The notes under the pieces were generated by a model, which had not been told where the DNA came from, did not search any database, and was given only the letters and a program-made list of their open reading frames with translations. Of a DNA stretch of 64,000 bases, positions 8,537-17,268 are shown one piece after another. The position numbers and the translations under genes are program-made. Source of the DNA: Maioricimonas rarisocia (GTDB lineage: Bacteria > Planctomycetota > Planctomycetia > Planctomycetales > Planctomycetaceae); contig NZ_CP036275.1 of assembly GCF_007747795.1 (NCBI RefSeq), positions 2,098,001-2,162,000 on the forward strand, written 5' to 3'. The first letter of the stretch is position 1; the number at the start of each line of letters is the position of its first letter.

Positions 8537-9544
8537 ATGCCTGAGATTCGAACGTCACGTCGTCGTGGATTTACGTTGATTGAGCTTCTGGTGGTCATCG
8601 CGATCATTGCGATTCTGATGGCCCTGCTGCTGCCGGCCGTGCAGCAGGCACGTGAGGCGGCCCGCCGCACGCAGTGCAAGAACCAGATGAAGCAGCTGGG
8701 ACTGGCGCTGCACAACTATCACGATGTGAACCTGACCTTCCCGATGGGGACGCGGCGGCCGGTTTCTGCACCGAACTGGCGCATCGGCCTGCTGCCGTAT
8801 CTCGATCAGGCCCCGCTGTACAACACGCTCGACATCGACTCGCAGGAGACGGTCGGCGGTTTCTCGAGTGAACGGGAAGACAGCGGTTCGTACGGATACG
8901 GCACGGGCAACAACTCGATTCTGGCCGGGCTGGTCGTGCCGGGCTGGAACTGCCCGTCGAGCGACCTGAGCACGAACGCGAGCGGTCAGAGCCCGACCTA
9001 CAACAATGCCGAGCGTGGCCAGACGCACGACTATGTCGGCATCGCCGGTGGTACGCCGGACCCCTCCGGCAGTTCGGGAGCCTGCTCCGGTGTGCTGGGG
9101 TACGGCGGAATTGCCTGCGAGAACGGTCTGCTCTATCCGAACTTCTCGAAGCGGATGCGGGATGTCATGGATGGAACGTCGAACACGATGATCGTTGGCG
9201 AACAGTCGGGGCTCGTGGGAGACCTGGACATTCGGGCCAACTATCACGGTGGATGGGCCGGCTTTACGACCGGTGGACGTCCGTCGCAGTTCACGTCCTC
9301 GCCGTGGGGATCGGGAACGACGACCGTCCGGTATCCGATCAATGCCGACGAGACCATTTGCGACAGCAGCTCGGGCTGCAATTCGACGTACGACCTGAAC
9401 ACGACGCTCAGCTCGTACCACACCGGTGGTACGCACGGGCTGCTGTGTGACGGCTCGGTGCGGTTCCTGTCCGAGAACATGGCGATGGAAACGCTGATTC
9501 AACTGTCGGTCCGCAACGACGGAACCGTCATGGGCGAATTCTGA
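8537..9544 (+). CDS. DUF1559 family type II secretion/prepilin-like protein
   Basis: The N-terminus is a type IV prepilin signal: basic RTSRRR, then G-F-T-L-I-E-L-L and a hydrophobic helix ([22 protein letters not shown]). Cleavage would fall between G and F. The rest is the planctomycete-expanded DUF1559 domain, with [34 protein letters not shown] and a C-terminal [21 protein letters not shown]. The protein is a pseudopilin anchored at the cytoplasmic membrane; the surface role of this very large family is unknown. A strong terminator (9665) separates it from the following lipoprotein gene. Confidence 0.95.
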   Translation: MPEIRTSRRRGFTLIELLVVIAIIAILMALLLPAVQQAREAARRTQCKNQMKQLGLALHNYHDVNLTFPMGTRRPVSAPNWRIGLLPYLDQAPLYNTLDIDSQETVGGFSSEREDSGSYGYGTGNNSILAGLVVPGWNCPSSDLSTNASGQSPTYNNAERGQTHDYVGIAGGTPDPSGSSGACSGVLGYGGIACENGLLYPNFSKRMRDVMDGTSNTMIVGEQSGLVGDLDIRANYHGGWAGFTTGGRPSQFTSSPWGSGTTTVRYPINADETICDSSSGCNSTYDLNTTLSSYHTGGTHGLLCDGSVRFLSENMAMETLIQLSVRNDGTVMGEF

Positions 9545-9664
9545 GCCGAGAGCTTCGGGCCTGACCTGTGCCTGCACATTGATGCCTGCACGTTGAACCG
9601 ACGACGCACAGCGCCCCACCCCTATCAGGGGCCCGTTCGTCGCCGGCGCTTTCCCTGGTGTGAC

Positions 9665-9700
9665 GGGGCCCCCTGGTCGTTGGCCGGGGGCCCCGTTTCT
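9665..9700 (+). terminator. Rho-independent terminator after the DUF1559 gene
   Basis: Perfect 9-bp stem GGGGCCCCC (9665-9673) with GGGGGCCCC (9686-9694), then GTTTCTT. A second weaker C/G-rich inverted pair lies just before it (CCCCTATCAGGGG near 9618). Confidence 0.8.
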
Positions 9701-9765
9701 TGACGATGCGACCTGTTCCCGTATCTGCTCTGTGCCGACGGGACTCCGATAGATCCGACGAGACC

Positions 9766-9951
9766 ATGACTGCCGAAATGATCCGTTCTTCGTGTGTGCG
9801 TACGCTCTGGACCGTTCTTCTCGTTGCCTCGGGCACGACCTTCATGATGGGATGCGGCGGCTCGGAGCCTGAGCCGGAACCGGAAGCCCAGGCGGTCGAG
9901 CAGGAAGAACTGAGCGATCAGCTGCAGACGATCGAGCAGGAGGGAGAGTGA
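9766..9951 (+). CDS. Small lipoprotein
   Basis: A 61-residue protein with a hydrophobic leader (LWTVLLVASGTTFMMGC) ending in a plausible lipobox MMGC, followed by a Glu/Pro-rich tail (EPEPEPEAQAVEQEE). Lipidation at the Cys would anchor a short acidic tail to a membrane. Small lipoproteins often follow DUF1559 genes in planctomycetes. ATG 9766 is used; ATG 9778 is also possible and would still leave the leader intact. Function unknown. Confidence 0.6.
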   Translation: MTAEMIRSSCVRTLWTVLLVASGTTFMMGCGGSEPEPEPEAQAVEQEELSDQLQTIEQEGE

Positions 9952-9968
9952 GTTTCGAACGGTGCGCC

Positions 9969-10826
9969 TCAGACCTGACGCAGCATCTCGGACGCACAGA
10001 GTTCGTCGCGGCAGGACGCCAGCAGGCCGCGATCGGCAGTCAGCATGGCGAACCGGGCGTGGTAGCGGCGGCAGCTCTGGATGAGTGACTGCCGCAGCAG
10101 TGAGAGCCGCTCTTTGTAGGCGGCGACCGTCTTCCGGTTGAGCAGCAGATCGATCTGGTCGCCGGTTTCGACGTCGATGATCCGCCGGCCTCCCATCTCG
10201 TCCGGATTCGCTTCCCACTCCGTCAGCAACTGCACGACCCACAGACTGCTGGCACCGGCGGCGAGCTGCCGCAGCAATCGGTCCGGATCGTGTGGGAAGA
10301 GAAAGTCGCTGATGACGATGCGGACGGCCTGGGGCCTGAGCGGCACCGCGTGATCGGCGAGGAGTTCGGGCAGTGTCGCGATCGACTCGAACGTGAGGGC
10401 CGCGATATGGTCGGTCGCATCGGAGTCCAAGGCGACGACGGGACGATCGTCCGTCAGCGCAAAGACGCGTGGCCGTCCGCCGAGCTGTTCCGACAGATGC
10501 GTGAACAGCGTGGCGAGCTGACGCGTCAGTTGAGCCTTGGTCCCTTCACCTGTCGCCATTGAGCGGCTGGCGTCGACCAGGATCTCGGTGCGGGGGCTGA
10601 TCTCTTCGCGGTACAGCCGGACCATCAGGGCATCGGACCGGGCGTACGCGGCCCAGTCGACGTGCCGCAGGTCGTCCCCCGGCAGATACTCGCGATACTC
10701 CTGGAACTCCAGTGAGGCACCGGTGCCGCGGCCGAGCAGCTCCCCCGTCCGGCCGGCGACCGGCGTGCGGAGCAGCCCGAGCTGATACTGGGAGGCGGCC
10801 TGCTGGACTTCCGGATCGAGTTTCAT
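9969..10826 (-). CDS. DUF58 domain protein
   Basis: 285 residues with the DUF58 signature LEFQEYREYLPGDDLRHVDW and AYARSDALMVRLYREE, then a von Willebrand A-like stretch (EILVDASRSMAT). DUF58 proteins usually work with MoxR AAA ATPases in a chaperone or assembly role; no moxR gene is next to it here, though one could lie elsewhere. The protein lacks an obvious membrane anchor or signal peptide, like the cytosolic subgroup. The gene is convergent with the small lipoprotein gene (17 bases apart) and has the RraA-family gene 78 bases upstream on the same strand. Confidence 0.9.
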   Translation of the reverse strand: MKLDPEVQQAASQYQLGLLRTPVAGRTGELLGRGTGASLEFQEYREYLPGDDLRHVDWAAYARSDALMVRLYREEISPRTEILVDASRSMATGEGTKAQLTRQLATLFTHLSEQLGGRPRVFALTDDRPVVALDSDATDHIAALTFESIATLPELLADHAVPLRPQAVRIVISDFLFPHDPDRLLRQLAAGASSLWVVQLLTEWEANPDEMGGRRIIDVETGDQIDLLLNRKTVAAYKERLSLLRQSLIQSCRRYHARFAMLTADRGLLASCRDELCASEMLRQV

Positions 10827-10904
10827 GCTGCGTTCCGTGGGGACGGGACGGGGTCAGAGGCCGGTATCAGTATTCGGCACGGCGGCGTAGCTGTTCACTT
10901 TGGA

Positions 10905-11570
10905 TCAGAGGACGCCGTACTTTTCGAATGCTGCCGTTGCCGACAGGCCGTCGCGGATTGCGTCGCGGGTGCGGTCTTCGTCGTGGACTTTCTTCCAGGC
11001 GGCGGTGATGGCTTCGGCTTCGACTTCCTGCGGGACGACGACGATGCCGTCGATGTCGGCGAAGACGAGATCACCGGGCGAAAAGGTGACGCCGTCCAGC
11101 TCGACGGGAATGTCGATGTCGACGACGCGCTGGCGGTTGAGGCTGTCGTAGGGGGACATGCCGCGGGCGTACACGGGGAACTGCATCTCTCGCATCTTGT
11201 TCACGTCGCGGACGGCGCCGTCGATGACTGCGCCGACGCAGCCGCTGTTGCGGGCGGCGGTCGTCAGCAGCTCTCCCCAGATGCCGGACCGCATTGAGCC
11301 ACCGGCTGCCGCGATAAGGACGTCGTCGGGCTGGCAGTTGTCGACGGCTTTGAGTTCGAGGGCGTAGGGATCGGGGTCGACGTGGGCCATGTCGGCCCAG
11401 AGGGTGGTTCGGCAGCGACCGACGAGTACGCCTTCGACAGTGACGGGTGAGAGGGGCAGCCGGGGCGACTGGTGCCGTAGTCCCAGTCCGTCGAGTGCAT
11501 CACAGACGACGGCTGTGTAGAGGGTCTCGCGCATCATGGCGAGCGTGATTTCGGTCGGCGACTCGGTCAC
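10905..11570 (-). CDS. RraA family protein (aldolase / RNase E regulator-like)
   Basis: 221 residues with the RraA fold signatures GGSMRSGIWGELLTTAA and GAVIDGAVRDVNKMREM, including the conserved G-x-x-D-G-x-x-R-D segment that in the aldolase members binds Mg and substrate. Members act either as 4-hydroxy-4-methyl-2-oxoglutarate/oxaloacetate aldolases or, in E. coli, as an inhibitor of RNase E. In planctomycetes an aldolase-type or unknown role is more likely, since the RNase E-regulating branch is proteobacterial. GTG 11570 is taken as start (GAGAGAACGG upstream); ATG 11537 is an alternative. A repeat cluster begins about 140 bases upstream. Confidence 0.87.
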   Translation of the reverse strand: MTESPTEITLAMMRETLYTAVVCDALDGLGLRHQSPRLPLSPVTVEGVLVGRCRTTLWADMAHVDPDPYALELKAVDNCQPDDVLIAAAGGSMRSGIWGELLTTAARNSGCVGAVIDGAVRDVNKMREMQFPVYARGMSPYDSLNRQRVVDIDIPVELDGVTFSPGDLVFADIDGIVVVPQEVEAEAITAAWKKVHDEDRTRDAIRDGLSATAAFEKYGVL

Positions 11571-11699
11571 CCGTTCTCTCCTGGCAGTGTGTGCGGTGTA
11601 CTGATCAATGTTGTCGAATGCGTGAGCACGACCACAGCTTAGGTGAGCGGTGAGTGTGGTGCGAGTGTGGCGGGCGGGAGAGGTGAGTCTTGAGGGGTG

Positions 11700-12698
11700 A
11701 GCGGTGAGGTCAGGACGGTTGGGTCAGGACATAGGTGGCGCTTTTGGTTCAGGACATGGGTGGCGCGCTACCCCCCGAGTGCATCGGTACGGGATCGGGC
11801 CGCATGCCCACCCGGCTGCCCTGCGGGCAGAGAGAGGAGAACATTGAGAGGAGAGCAGGAGAGCTCGCCGTGGCACGCTGGATCTGGTGGTTGGCGTCGG
11901 CGATCGGCAGGCGATGCCTGGGCTACGGTTATTGGTTCGGGCCGCATGCCCACTCGGCTTTGCCGTGAGGGCATGGCACCCTGTGAGAGGGCCGGCAGAC
12001 AGGAATGTCTGCCCCACTTGTCTTTCGGGGTGGATGCCTCGCCAGGAGTTCGCACGGCTCGCAGAGCCGTGGCACCCTGGATCTGGTGGTTGGCGTCGGC
12101 GATCGTCAGGCGATGCCTGGGCTACGGTTACTGATGTGTGGCCCACCGGTCGCAGCCGGCGGGCTTTCGGTCGGCAAGCGGTGCACGAATGAGCGGTTCG
12201 AGAACTACCAGCACGAAGCGCAAGCGAGTGTGCAGGTACTGTTTCGGGCCGCATGCCCACCCGGCTTCGCCGTGAGGGCATGGCACCCGCCGGGTTTACA
12301 GGCAGACAGGAATGTCTGCCCCACTTGTCTTTCGGGGTGGATGCGTCGCCAGGAGTTCGCACGGCTCGCAGAGCCGTGGCACCCTGGTTTCGGTGCTTGA
12401 ACTGCATGCTCGCGTTGACGGGCGAGGATGACCCCGGCGTCACCCAGACACGTCGTTTGTCTGGGCCACCCCCGAGTGCGTCGGCACCGGTTCGGGCCGC
12501 ATGCCCATTCGGCTTTGCCGTGAGGGAATGGCACCCTGTGAGAGGGCCGGCAGACAGGAATGTCTGCCCCACTTGTCTTTCGGGGTGGATGCCTCGCCAG
12601 GAGTTCGCACGGCTCGCAGAGCCGTGGCACCCTGGATTCGGTGCTTGAACTGCATGCTCGCTTTGACGGGCGAGGATGGCACCCGGCAGGAGTAGCCC
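11700..12698. repeat. Repeat cluster I: modular REP-like palindromes
   Basis: About 1.0 kb with no gene. It contains GGTCAGGACATAGGTGG-type segments (11708-11765), family C hairpins (GCATGCCC ... GGGCATGGCACCC at 11943, 12249, 12499), family A at 11994, 12301 and 12549, family B (CACGGCTCGCAGAGCCGTG) near 12053, 12360 and 12609, family J at 12141, a family G hairpin near 12448 (CAGACACGTCG), and two copies of a ~50-bp element ending CTGGGCTACGG (11879 and 12073). A reversed copy of the CACTCGCTTGCGCTTCGTGC element is at 12206. The order C-A-B recurs three times. Open frames here are by-products of the repeats. Confidence 0.9.
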
Positions 12699-13496
12699 TT
12701 ATCGCCTTGTGAGCCGGTCGGCCAGGAACTGGTGGCGGGCGTTGAACAGCCGGCGGAAGCTCAGCAGCACGACCAGTGTCGTTCCCATGGCAGAGCCGGC
12801 CGCGATGAGGAACATGATGACGATCTGATAGCGGACGGCGGACATGGGCTCGGCACCGGCGAGGATCTGTCCGGTCATCATGCCCGGCAGACTGACCAGA
12901 CCGACGACCATCATCGAGTTGATGATGGGGATCATGCCGGTCCGGATTGCGGACTGGACGGTGGGGCGGGCAGCGTCCCAGCGTGTTCCTCCCAGACAGA
13001 GCAGCAGTTCGACTTCGTTGCGCTTGCTCACGAGATCGTCGGTGAACCGGTCGAGGCCGAGCGAGATGCCGTTGAGGGTGTTGCCGAGGATCATGCCCAT
13101 CAGAGGGATCGCGTACTGAGCCGGTGACTGCAACCATTCGTTCGGGGAGAGGATGGCGGTGAGGGCCACGCCGATGACGATCCACGAACTGGTCATGACG
13201 GCGATGAGGCTGCTGGTCCAGATGCCTTTGAAGCGGCGGTCGGTGCGGCGAACGGCGGCGGTTCCGGCGATGCAGGACATCAGGAGCATCAGGCCGGCGA
13301 CGGCGGCGGGATGGTCGCGGGCGAAGATCCACTTGAGCACCAGGCCGACGAGCAGCAGTTGCACGACCGTGCGGACCGAGGCGACGAGCAGCCGCTTCTC
13401 GAGATCCAGACGCATGAGCAGCGAGATGATCCCGTTGATGAGGATCAACACGGCTGCGATGGCGACGTCGAGATAGGTGAGGTCGTGGTAGTTCAT
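12699..13496 (-). CDS. fetB: FetB/YbbM family ABC transporter permease (UPF0014)
   Basis: 265 residues, strongly hydrophobic, with about seven membrane segments. Family features include the cytoplasmic loop RRTDRRFKGIW, GMILGNTLNGISLGLDRF and EVELLLCLGGTRWDAARP, plus the SLPGMMTGQILAGAEPMSAVRYQ block typical of UPF0014. E. coli FetAB (YbbLM) is linked to iron export and resistance to oxidative stress. The ATPase partner is upstream on the same strand (13940-14611), but 443 bases of repeats separate the two, which is unusual for this pair. Start ATG 13496 (MNYHDLTYLD); the longer open frame upstream is repeat sequence. Confidence 0.9.
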   Translation of the reverse strand: MNYHDLTYLDVAIAAVLILINGIISLLMRLDLEKRLLVASVRTVVQLLLVGLVLKWIFARDHPAAVAGLMLLMSCIAGTAAVRRTDRRFKGIWTSSLIAVMTSSWIVIGVALTAILSPNEWLQSPAQYAIPLMGMILGNTLNGISLGLDRFTDDLVSKRNEVELLLCLGGTRWDAARPTVQSAIRTGMIPIINSMMVVGLVSLPGMMTGQILAGAEPMSAVRYQIVIMFLIAAGSAMGTTLVVLLSFRRLFNARHQFLADRLTRR

Positions 13497-13499
13497 GCG

Positions 13500-13945
13500 G
13501 AGGGGTGAGGAAGAGTGGGTGATGTCAGGACACAGGTGGCGCTTTGGGTTCAGGCCGTGGGGGCGTGCTACGCCGGAAAGTGAAACCGGACTCGCGAATG
13601 ATACCGTTACGGTTGCGGGGAAATGCACTCGCTTGCGCTTCGTGCTGGTATCCGGTGGGGCGTCGGCGATCGTCAGGCGATGCGGGATGGGTTCGGGCCG
13701 CATGCCCACCCGGCTTCGCCGTGAGGGCATGGCACCCGCCGGGTTTGCAGGCAGACAGGAATGTCTGCCCCACTTGTCGATCTGTGTGGATGCCTCATCG
13801 TGAGTTTGCACGGCTCGCAGAGCCGTGGCACGCGGCGAGTCTACCGGGGGAACCCGCTCTGATCGATGACTGATTGGCCACTCGCTTGCGCTTCGTGCTG
13901 GTATTGATGGGGCGTCGGCGATCGTCCGCGATGCCTGACCTACGG
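13500..13945. repeat. Repeat cluster II, inside the fetA-fetB pair
   Basis: 443 bases between two genes expected to be adjacent. It holds a GTCAGGACACAGGTGGCGC segment (13519), CACTCGCTTGCGCTTCGTGC elements (near 13625 and 13879), GGCGTCGGCGATCGTC elements (13660 and 13911), family C (13699), family A (13750) and family B (near 13811). The last element runs into fetA: its CTAC at 13940-13943 supplies the TAG stop codon of fetA on the minus strand. Confidence 0.88.
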
Positions 13946-14611
13946 CTCTGCGACGACGTGGCCGCCGGCGAGGTGGAGGACGTGATCGGACATGCGCTGT
14001 GTCTGTGTGTCGTCGTGGGTGACCCAGACGGTCGCCCGCGAGCTGTCTTCGGCGAGCCAGTCCTTCACAAGTGATTCGACGGCCGAGACCGAATCGCGGT
14101 CCAGGGCGGCCGTCGGTTCGTCGAGCAGGAGCATCTGCGGGTTCATCTGGATCGCACGGAGGACGGCGACGATCTGTGCTTCTCCGCCGGAAAGATGTTC
14201 CCGCTGGCGACCGAGGAACGACTCGTCGCGGCCGACGTGTGAGAGAAGTTCCCTGATGCGATCACGGTCGTAGTGCCGCTTTGCGTGGGTACGCAGGCGA
14301 AACGGGAGCTGCAGGTTGTCTTCGACGGTCCCTTCGAGCAGTACGGGGCGCTGCTGCAGGTAGATGACGGAGCTGCGGTAGCGGGGAACGTTGGCGTTCT
14401 CGATCGGCTGTCCGCGGAAGAGAATCTCACCCGAGTCGATCGGGGCGAGCAGTGCGAGGGCCCGCATGAGGACGGTCTTGCCTGCCCCCGAGGAGCCGCG
14501 GATCGCCCAGCGCTGTCCCGGTTCGACGTGGAGGGAGACGTCGGTCAGCAGTGGGGTGCCGTTGTCGCCGGTCCGGTGCAGGTTGTGTGCTTCGAGGAGT
14601 GGTTCGGTCAT
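13940..14611 (-). CDS. fetA: FetA/YbbL family ABC transporter ATP-binding protein
   Basis: 223 residues with a complete ABC set: Walker A GSSGAGKT, signature LSGGEAQ, Walker B MLLLDEPTAALD, and the switch His in VWVTHDD. Sequence and pairing with a UPF0014 permease point to FetA, the ATPase of the FetAB exporter. The start is ATG 14611 (MTEPLLEAHNL); the open frame upstream is repeat. The last codons read GAG CCG TAG, and the TAG belongs to the GTAG foot of a repeat element, so the C-terminus seems to have been set by repeat insertion. The C-terminal HLAGGHVVAEP still looks complete for the family. Confidence 0.9.
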   Translation of the reverse strand: MTEPLLEAHNLHRTGDNGTPLLTDVSLHVEPGQRWAIRGSSGAGKTVLMRALALLAPIDSGEILFRGQPIENANVPRYRSSVIYLQQRPVLLEGTVEDNLQLPFRLRTHAKRHYDRDRIRELLSHVGRDESFLGRQREHLSGGEAQIVAVLRAIQMNPQMLLLDEPTAALDRDSVSAVESLVKDWLAEDSSRATVWVTHDDTQTQRMSDHVLHLAGGHVVAEP

Positions 14612-14629
14612 TGTGGGGGCGGGAACCCT

Positions 14630-14935
14630 GTGCTTCGTGCTGGTATCCGGTGGAGCGTCGGCGATTGTCAGGCGATGCGTGATGGGTTCGGGCCGCATGC
14701 CCACCCGGCTTCGCCGTGAGGGCATGGCACCCGCCGGGGTTACAGGCAGACAGGAATGTCTGCCCCACTTGTCGATCTGTGTGGATGCCTCATCTTGAGT
14801 TTGCACGGCTCGCAGAGCCGTGGCAGCCGGCCGTGAGGGCATGGCACCCGCCGGGGTTACAGGCAGACAGGAATGTCAGCCCCACTTGTCGATCTGTGTG
14901 GATGCCTTTCGATAAGAATGCACGCCACCTGATCG
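14630..14935. repeat. Repeat cluster III upstream of fetA
   Basis: About 300 bases between the PfkB gene and fetA. Contains TGCTTCGTGCTGGTATCC, a GGCGATTGTCAGGCGATGC element, family C (14695), family A (14745), family B (near 14803), then a partial second round: truncated C (14830) and a mutated A (14872, TGTCAGCC). The near-identical text GCATGGCACCCGCCGGGGTTACAG appears twice 117 bases apart or so, showing a local duplication. No gene is supported here. Confidence 0.85.
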
Positions 14936-14947
14936 ATGACGTTATTG

Positions 14948-15877
14948 TCACCACGCGAGTGGGCTGGCCTGCACAGCGGCGGCGAGGGCCTCGGCACGAC
15001 CCGGTTCGAGTCGGGCGGGGAGGAGGTTTTCCAGGTTGGCCGCAGCGGCTCCCATGCCGAGTCGGACTGCATCGACCAGGCCCCTGCCCTCGCTGATTCC
15101 CACCGCCAAGCCGGCGGCGAGCGAGTCGCCGCAGCCGATCGGATTGACCAGTTCACGCGGCCTGGCCGGCTCGAATCGCCATGCTTCGTCGGGGGAGGCA
15201 GCGTAGACGGGGCCGGCACCGTCGGTGATGACGACCCATTCCGCACCGCGCTCCTGCAGGGCCCGGACGGCTTGGCGAAGTCCCTCTTCGTCGTCGACAG
15301 GGTGATCGACGGTGGCGGCCAGTTCTTCGCGGTTCGGTTTGACGACGCGGGGACAGCATTCGAGTGCGTGGATCAGTTCATCACCACGGATGTCGAGCAC
15401 GGCCGGTTTGCCGGCCCGCTGCAGCATTGTCCGGTAGAAGTCGGCGGGAGTGCCGGCGGGAAGTGATCCGCTCAGGACGAGAACGTCGGCGGTGGCCGCG
15501 GCCTGTTCGAAGACCTTCAGGAAGGTCTCCAGGTCCGACTGCGTCAGTGCGGGGGCGTTCTCGACCAGTTCGGTCGTCCGCCCGGGACCGGTCTCGCGGA
15601 TGGTCGTGCAGACGCGGGAGGGGGCGGTCGTTTCGACCCAGTCCATCGCCACGCCTTCGGCCTGCATGTCGGCCCTCAGCGAATGACCGGCCGGTCCGCC
15701 TGCGACCGAGAGTCCGCGGCAGGGAGCCCCCAGACGATGGACGGCGATCGCGGCATTCAACACTTTGCCGGAGGCACACCAGTGGACCTGCGTGGCCCGG
15801 TTCACTTCGCCGGGGCGGAGCTGATCGAAGTCGGCAATCTGCTGCCAGGCGGGGGAGAGTCCGGCGGCCAGAATCAC
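14948..15877 (-). CDS. PfkB family sugar kinase, 1-phosphofructokinase/tagatose-6-phosphate kinase type
   Basis: 309 residues. N-terminal MILAAGLSPAWQ and ASGKVLNAAIAVHRLG match the sugar-phosphate kinase branch (FruK/LacC) of PfkB kinases. Middle motifs are VLSGSLPAGTP and VVKPNREEL. The C-terminal anion-hole/catalytic motif normally GAGD reads G248-C-G-D251 (NPIGCGDSLAAG); the base Asp251 is kept. The start is GTG 15877, whose bases overlap the TGA of the upstream dehydrogenase gene (GTGA), so the two are translationally coupled. With an Fe-dependent alcohol dehydrogenase it may serve a sugar or polyol catabolic route; substrate not determinable from sequence. Confidence 0.88.
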   Translation of the reverse strand: MILAAGLSPAWQQIADFDQLRPGEVNRATQVHWCASGKVLNAAIAVHRLGAPCRGLSVAGGPAGHSLRADMQAEGVAMDWVETTAPSRVCTTIRETGPGRTTELVENAPALTQSDLETFLKVFEQAAATADVLVLSGSLPAGTPADFYRTMLQRAGKPAVLDIRGDELIHALECCPRVVKPNREELAATVDHPVDDEEGLRQAVRALQERGAEWVVITDGAGPVYAASPDEAWRFEPARPRELVNPIGCGDSLAAGLAVGISEGRGLVDAVRLGMGAAAANLENLLPARLEPGRAEALAAAVQASPLAW

Positions 15878-17058
15878 AGCATTCCCTCCAGCAGCGATGT
15901 CAGTTCGTCGTCGGTGAGCTGTGTCGGATTGCCCCGCATGCTGTTGCCATGCGAACTGGGAACGATGGCAGCGATCTGCTCGCGCTCCACACCGAGTTGC
16001 GAAAGCGTCCGGGGAATGCCGACACGACTGCAAATTGATTCGATGTGCTCGATGAACGCGTCGGCCAGTACGTCGGGATCGTTGGAGTCCGTATCGGTCA
16101 GCAGGCGACCGAGGTGTGCCAGATCGTCGCGGCGGACGTCCCGGTTGACCCGCAGGGCGGCGGGAAGCATGACGGCGCAGGCGATGCCGTGGGGCGTGCG
16201 GCAGTGAACTCCCAGTGCGGCTGCCACGCCATGGGCCAGGCCGAGCCCCGAGTTGGCCAGTGCCATTCCCGAAAGGAATGCGGCATGCGACATGGCCTCG
16301 CGGGCGGGGCGATCGGTCGGCTGTTCGACGGCGGTGACGATCGCCGGCAGGGCCCGCTGCAGACCTTCGAGGCAGAGGGCCCGGGTGAAGGGCTGCGTTC
16401 GGCCGGAGATGTAACTTTCGATGAGCTGCGTGATCGCATCCATCCCGGTCGCGGCCGTGACGCTGGCCGGGACAGTGACAGTCAGCTCGGGGTCGATCAG
16501 GACGGCGGCGGCCACCATGCGGGGCGAGCGGAGACTCTTCTTGAACGTCGGATCATAGGATGAGATGACGGCGTTCTTCGTCGCTTCGCTGCCGGTTCCG
16601 GCGGTGGTGGGGACGGCGAGGAACGGCAAAGTCGGCTGGTCGATTGTGAGTCCGTTGCCGACGCCTTCGAGGAAATCGCGAACCGATTCGCCGTGCCGGT
16701 TAGTGACCAGAGCGGCGACCGCCTTGGCGAGATCGATGGCGGATCCGCCTCCAAGTCCGATCACCAGATCCCCCTCGCCGGGGCGATGCTCGAGGATGCG
16801 GGCGACGGTTGCGTCGACGTCCTGGACTTCCGGCTCGTGCGCGATCTGTCCGATCGGGACGGTTTCGACTCCGGCCTCTCGCAGTTGCGCAGTGACCGCC
16901 TCGACCGTTCCACTGGCCTGGAGGGTCCGCGAGCCGGTGACAAGAAAGGCACGTCGGCCCAGTTCGGCCGCCAGCGGGCCGAGTTCGTTGCGACGTCCCC
17001 AGCCGAAGACGACCCGGCGGGGCAACAGCAGATCGTATTGTGAACAACCGCTCATCAT
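15874..17058 (-). CDS. Iron-containing alcohol dehydrogenase
   Basis: 394 residues of the group III (Fe-dependent) alcohol dehydrogenase family. The cofactor region is LVIGLGGGSAIDLAKAVA, followed by FLAVPTTAGTGSEATKNAVI. Metal-binding region shows ATGMDAITQLIES and the paired histidines in GLAHGVAAALGVHCRTPHG. Products act on short-chain alcohols, diols, lactaldehyde or 4-hydroxybutyrate-like compounds; the substrate here is unknown. The gene overlaps the downstream PfkB kinase by four bases. Start ATG 17058 (first of two adjacent ATG codons); the open frame reaching 17211 lacks supporting homology. Confidence 0.92.
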   Translation of the reverse strand: MMSGCSQYDLLLPRRVVFGWGRRNELGPLAAELGRRAFLVTGSRTLQASGTVEAVTAQLREAGVETVPIGQIAHEPEVQDVDATVARILEHRPGEGDLVIGLGGGSAIDLAKAVAALVTNRHGESVRDFLEGVGNGLTIDQPTLPFLAVPTTAGTGSEATKNAVISSYDPTFKKSLRSPRMVAAAVLIDPELTVTVPASVTAATGMDAITQLIESYISGRTQPFTRALCLEGLQRALPAIVTAVEQPTDRPAREAMSHAAFLSGMALANSGLGLAHGVAAALGVHCRTPHGIACAVMLPAALRVNRDVRRDDLAHLGRLLTDTDSNDPDVLADAFIEHIESICSRVGIPRTLSQLGVEREQIAAIVPSSHGNSMRGNPTQLTDDELTSLLEGML

Positions 17059-17268
17059 GGTGTGACTCCCCGCGGAGCATACACCACCCCACATCGGTCG
17101 TATAGAATCCCAAGAGCGTTCGAGGAGGCGGGGAAGCCGCCGCCGCAGTAACGAACGCCAGGCAAACTGATGGACGGGTGCCGCTGGCTGCATCCGATCA
17201 GAATGACCCACTGCAGAACGTGTCTCAGCACGAACCTGTTGGCGATACTACAAACGAGGTGGAACCGT

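Noticed and set aside
11571-12698. Minus-strand open frame extending fetB upstream through the repeats
   Set aside because: Homology to UPF0014 permeases begins at MNYHDLTYLD (ATG 13496); everything upstream is repeat DNA. The same applies to fetA upstream of 14611.
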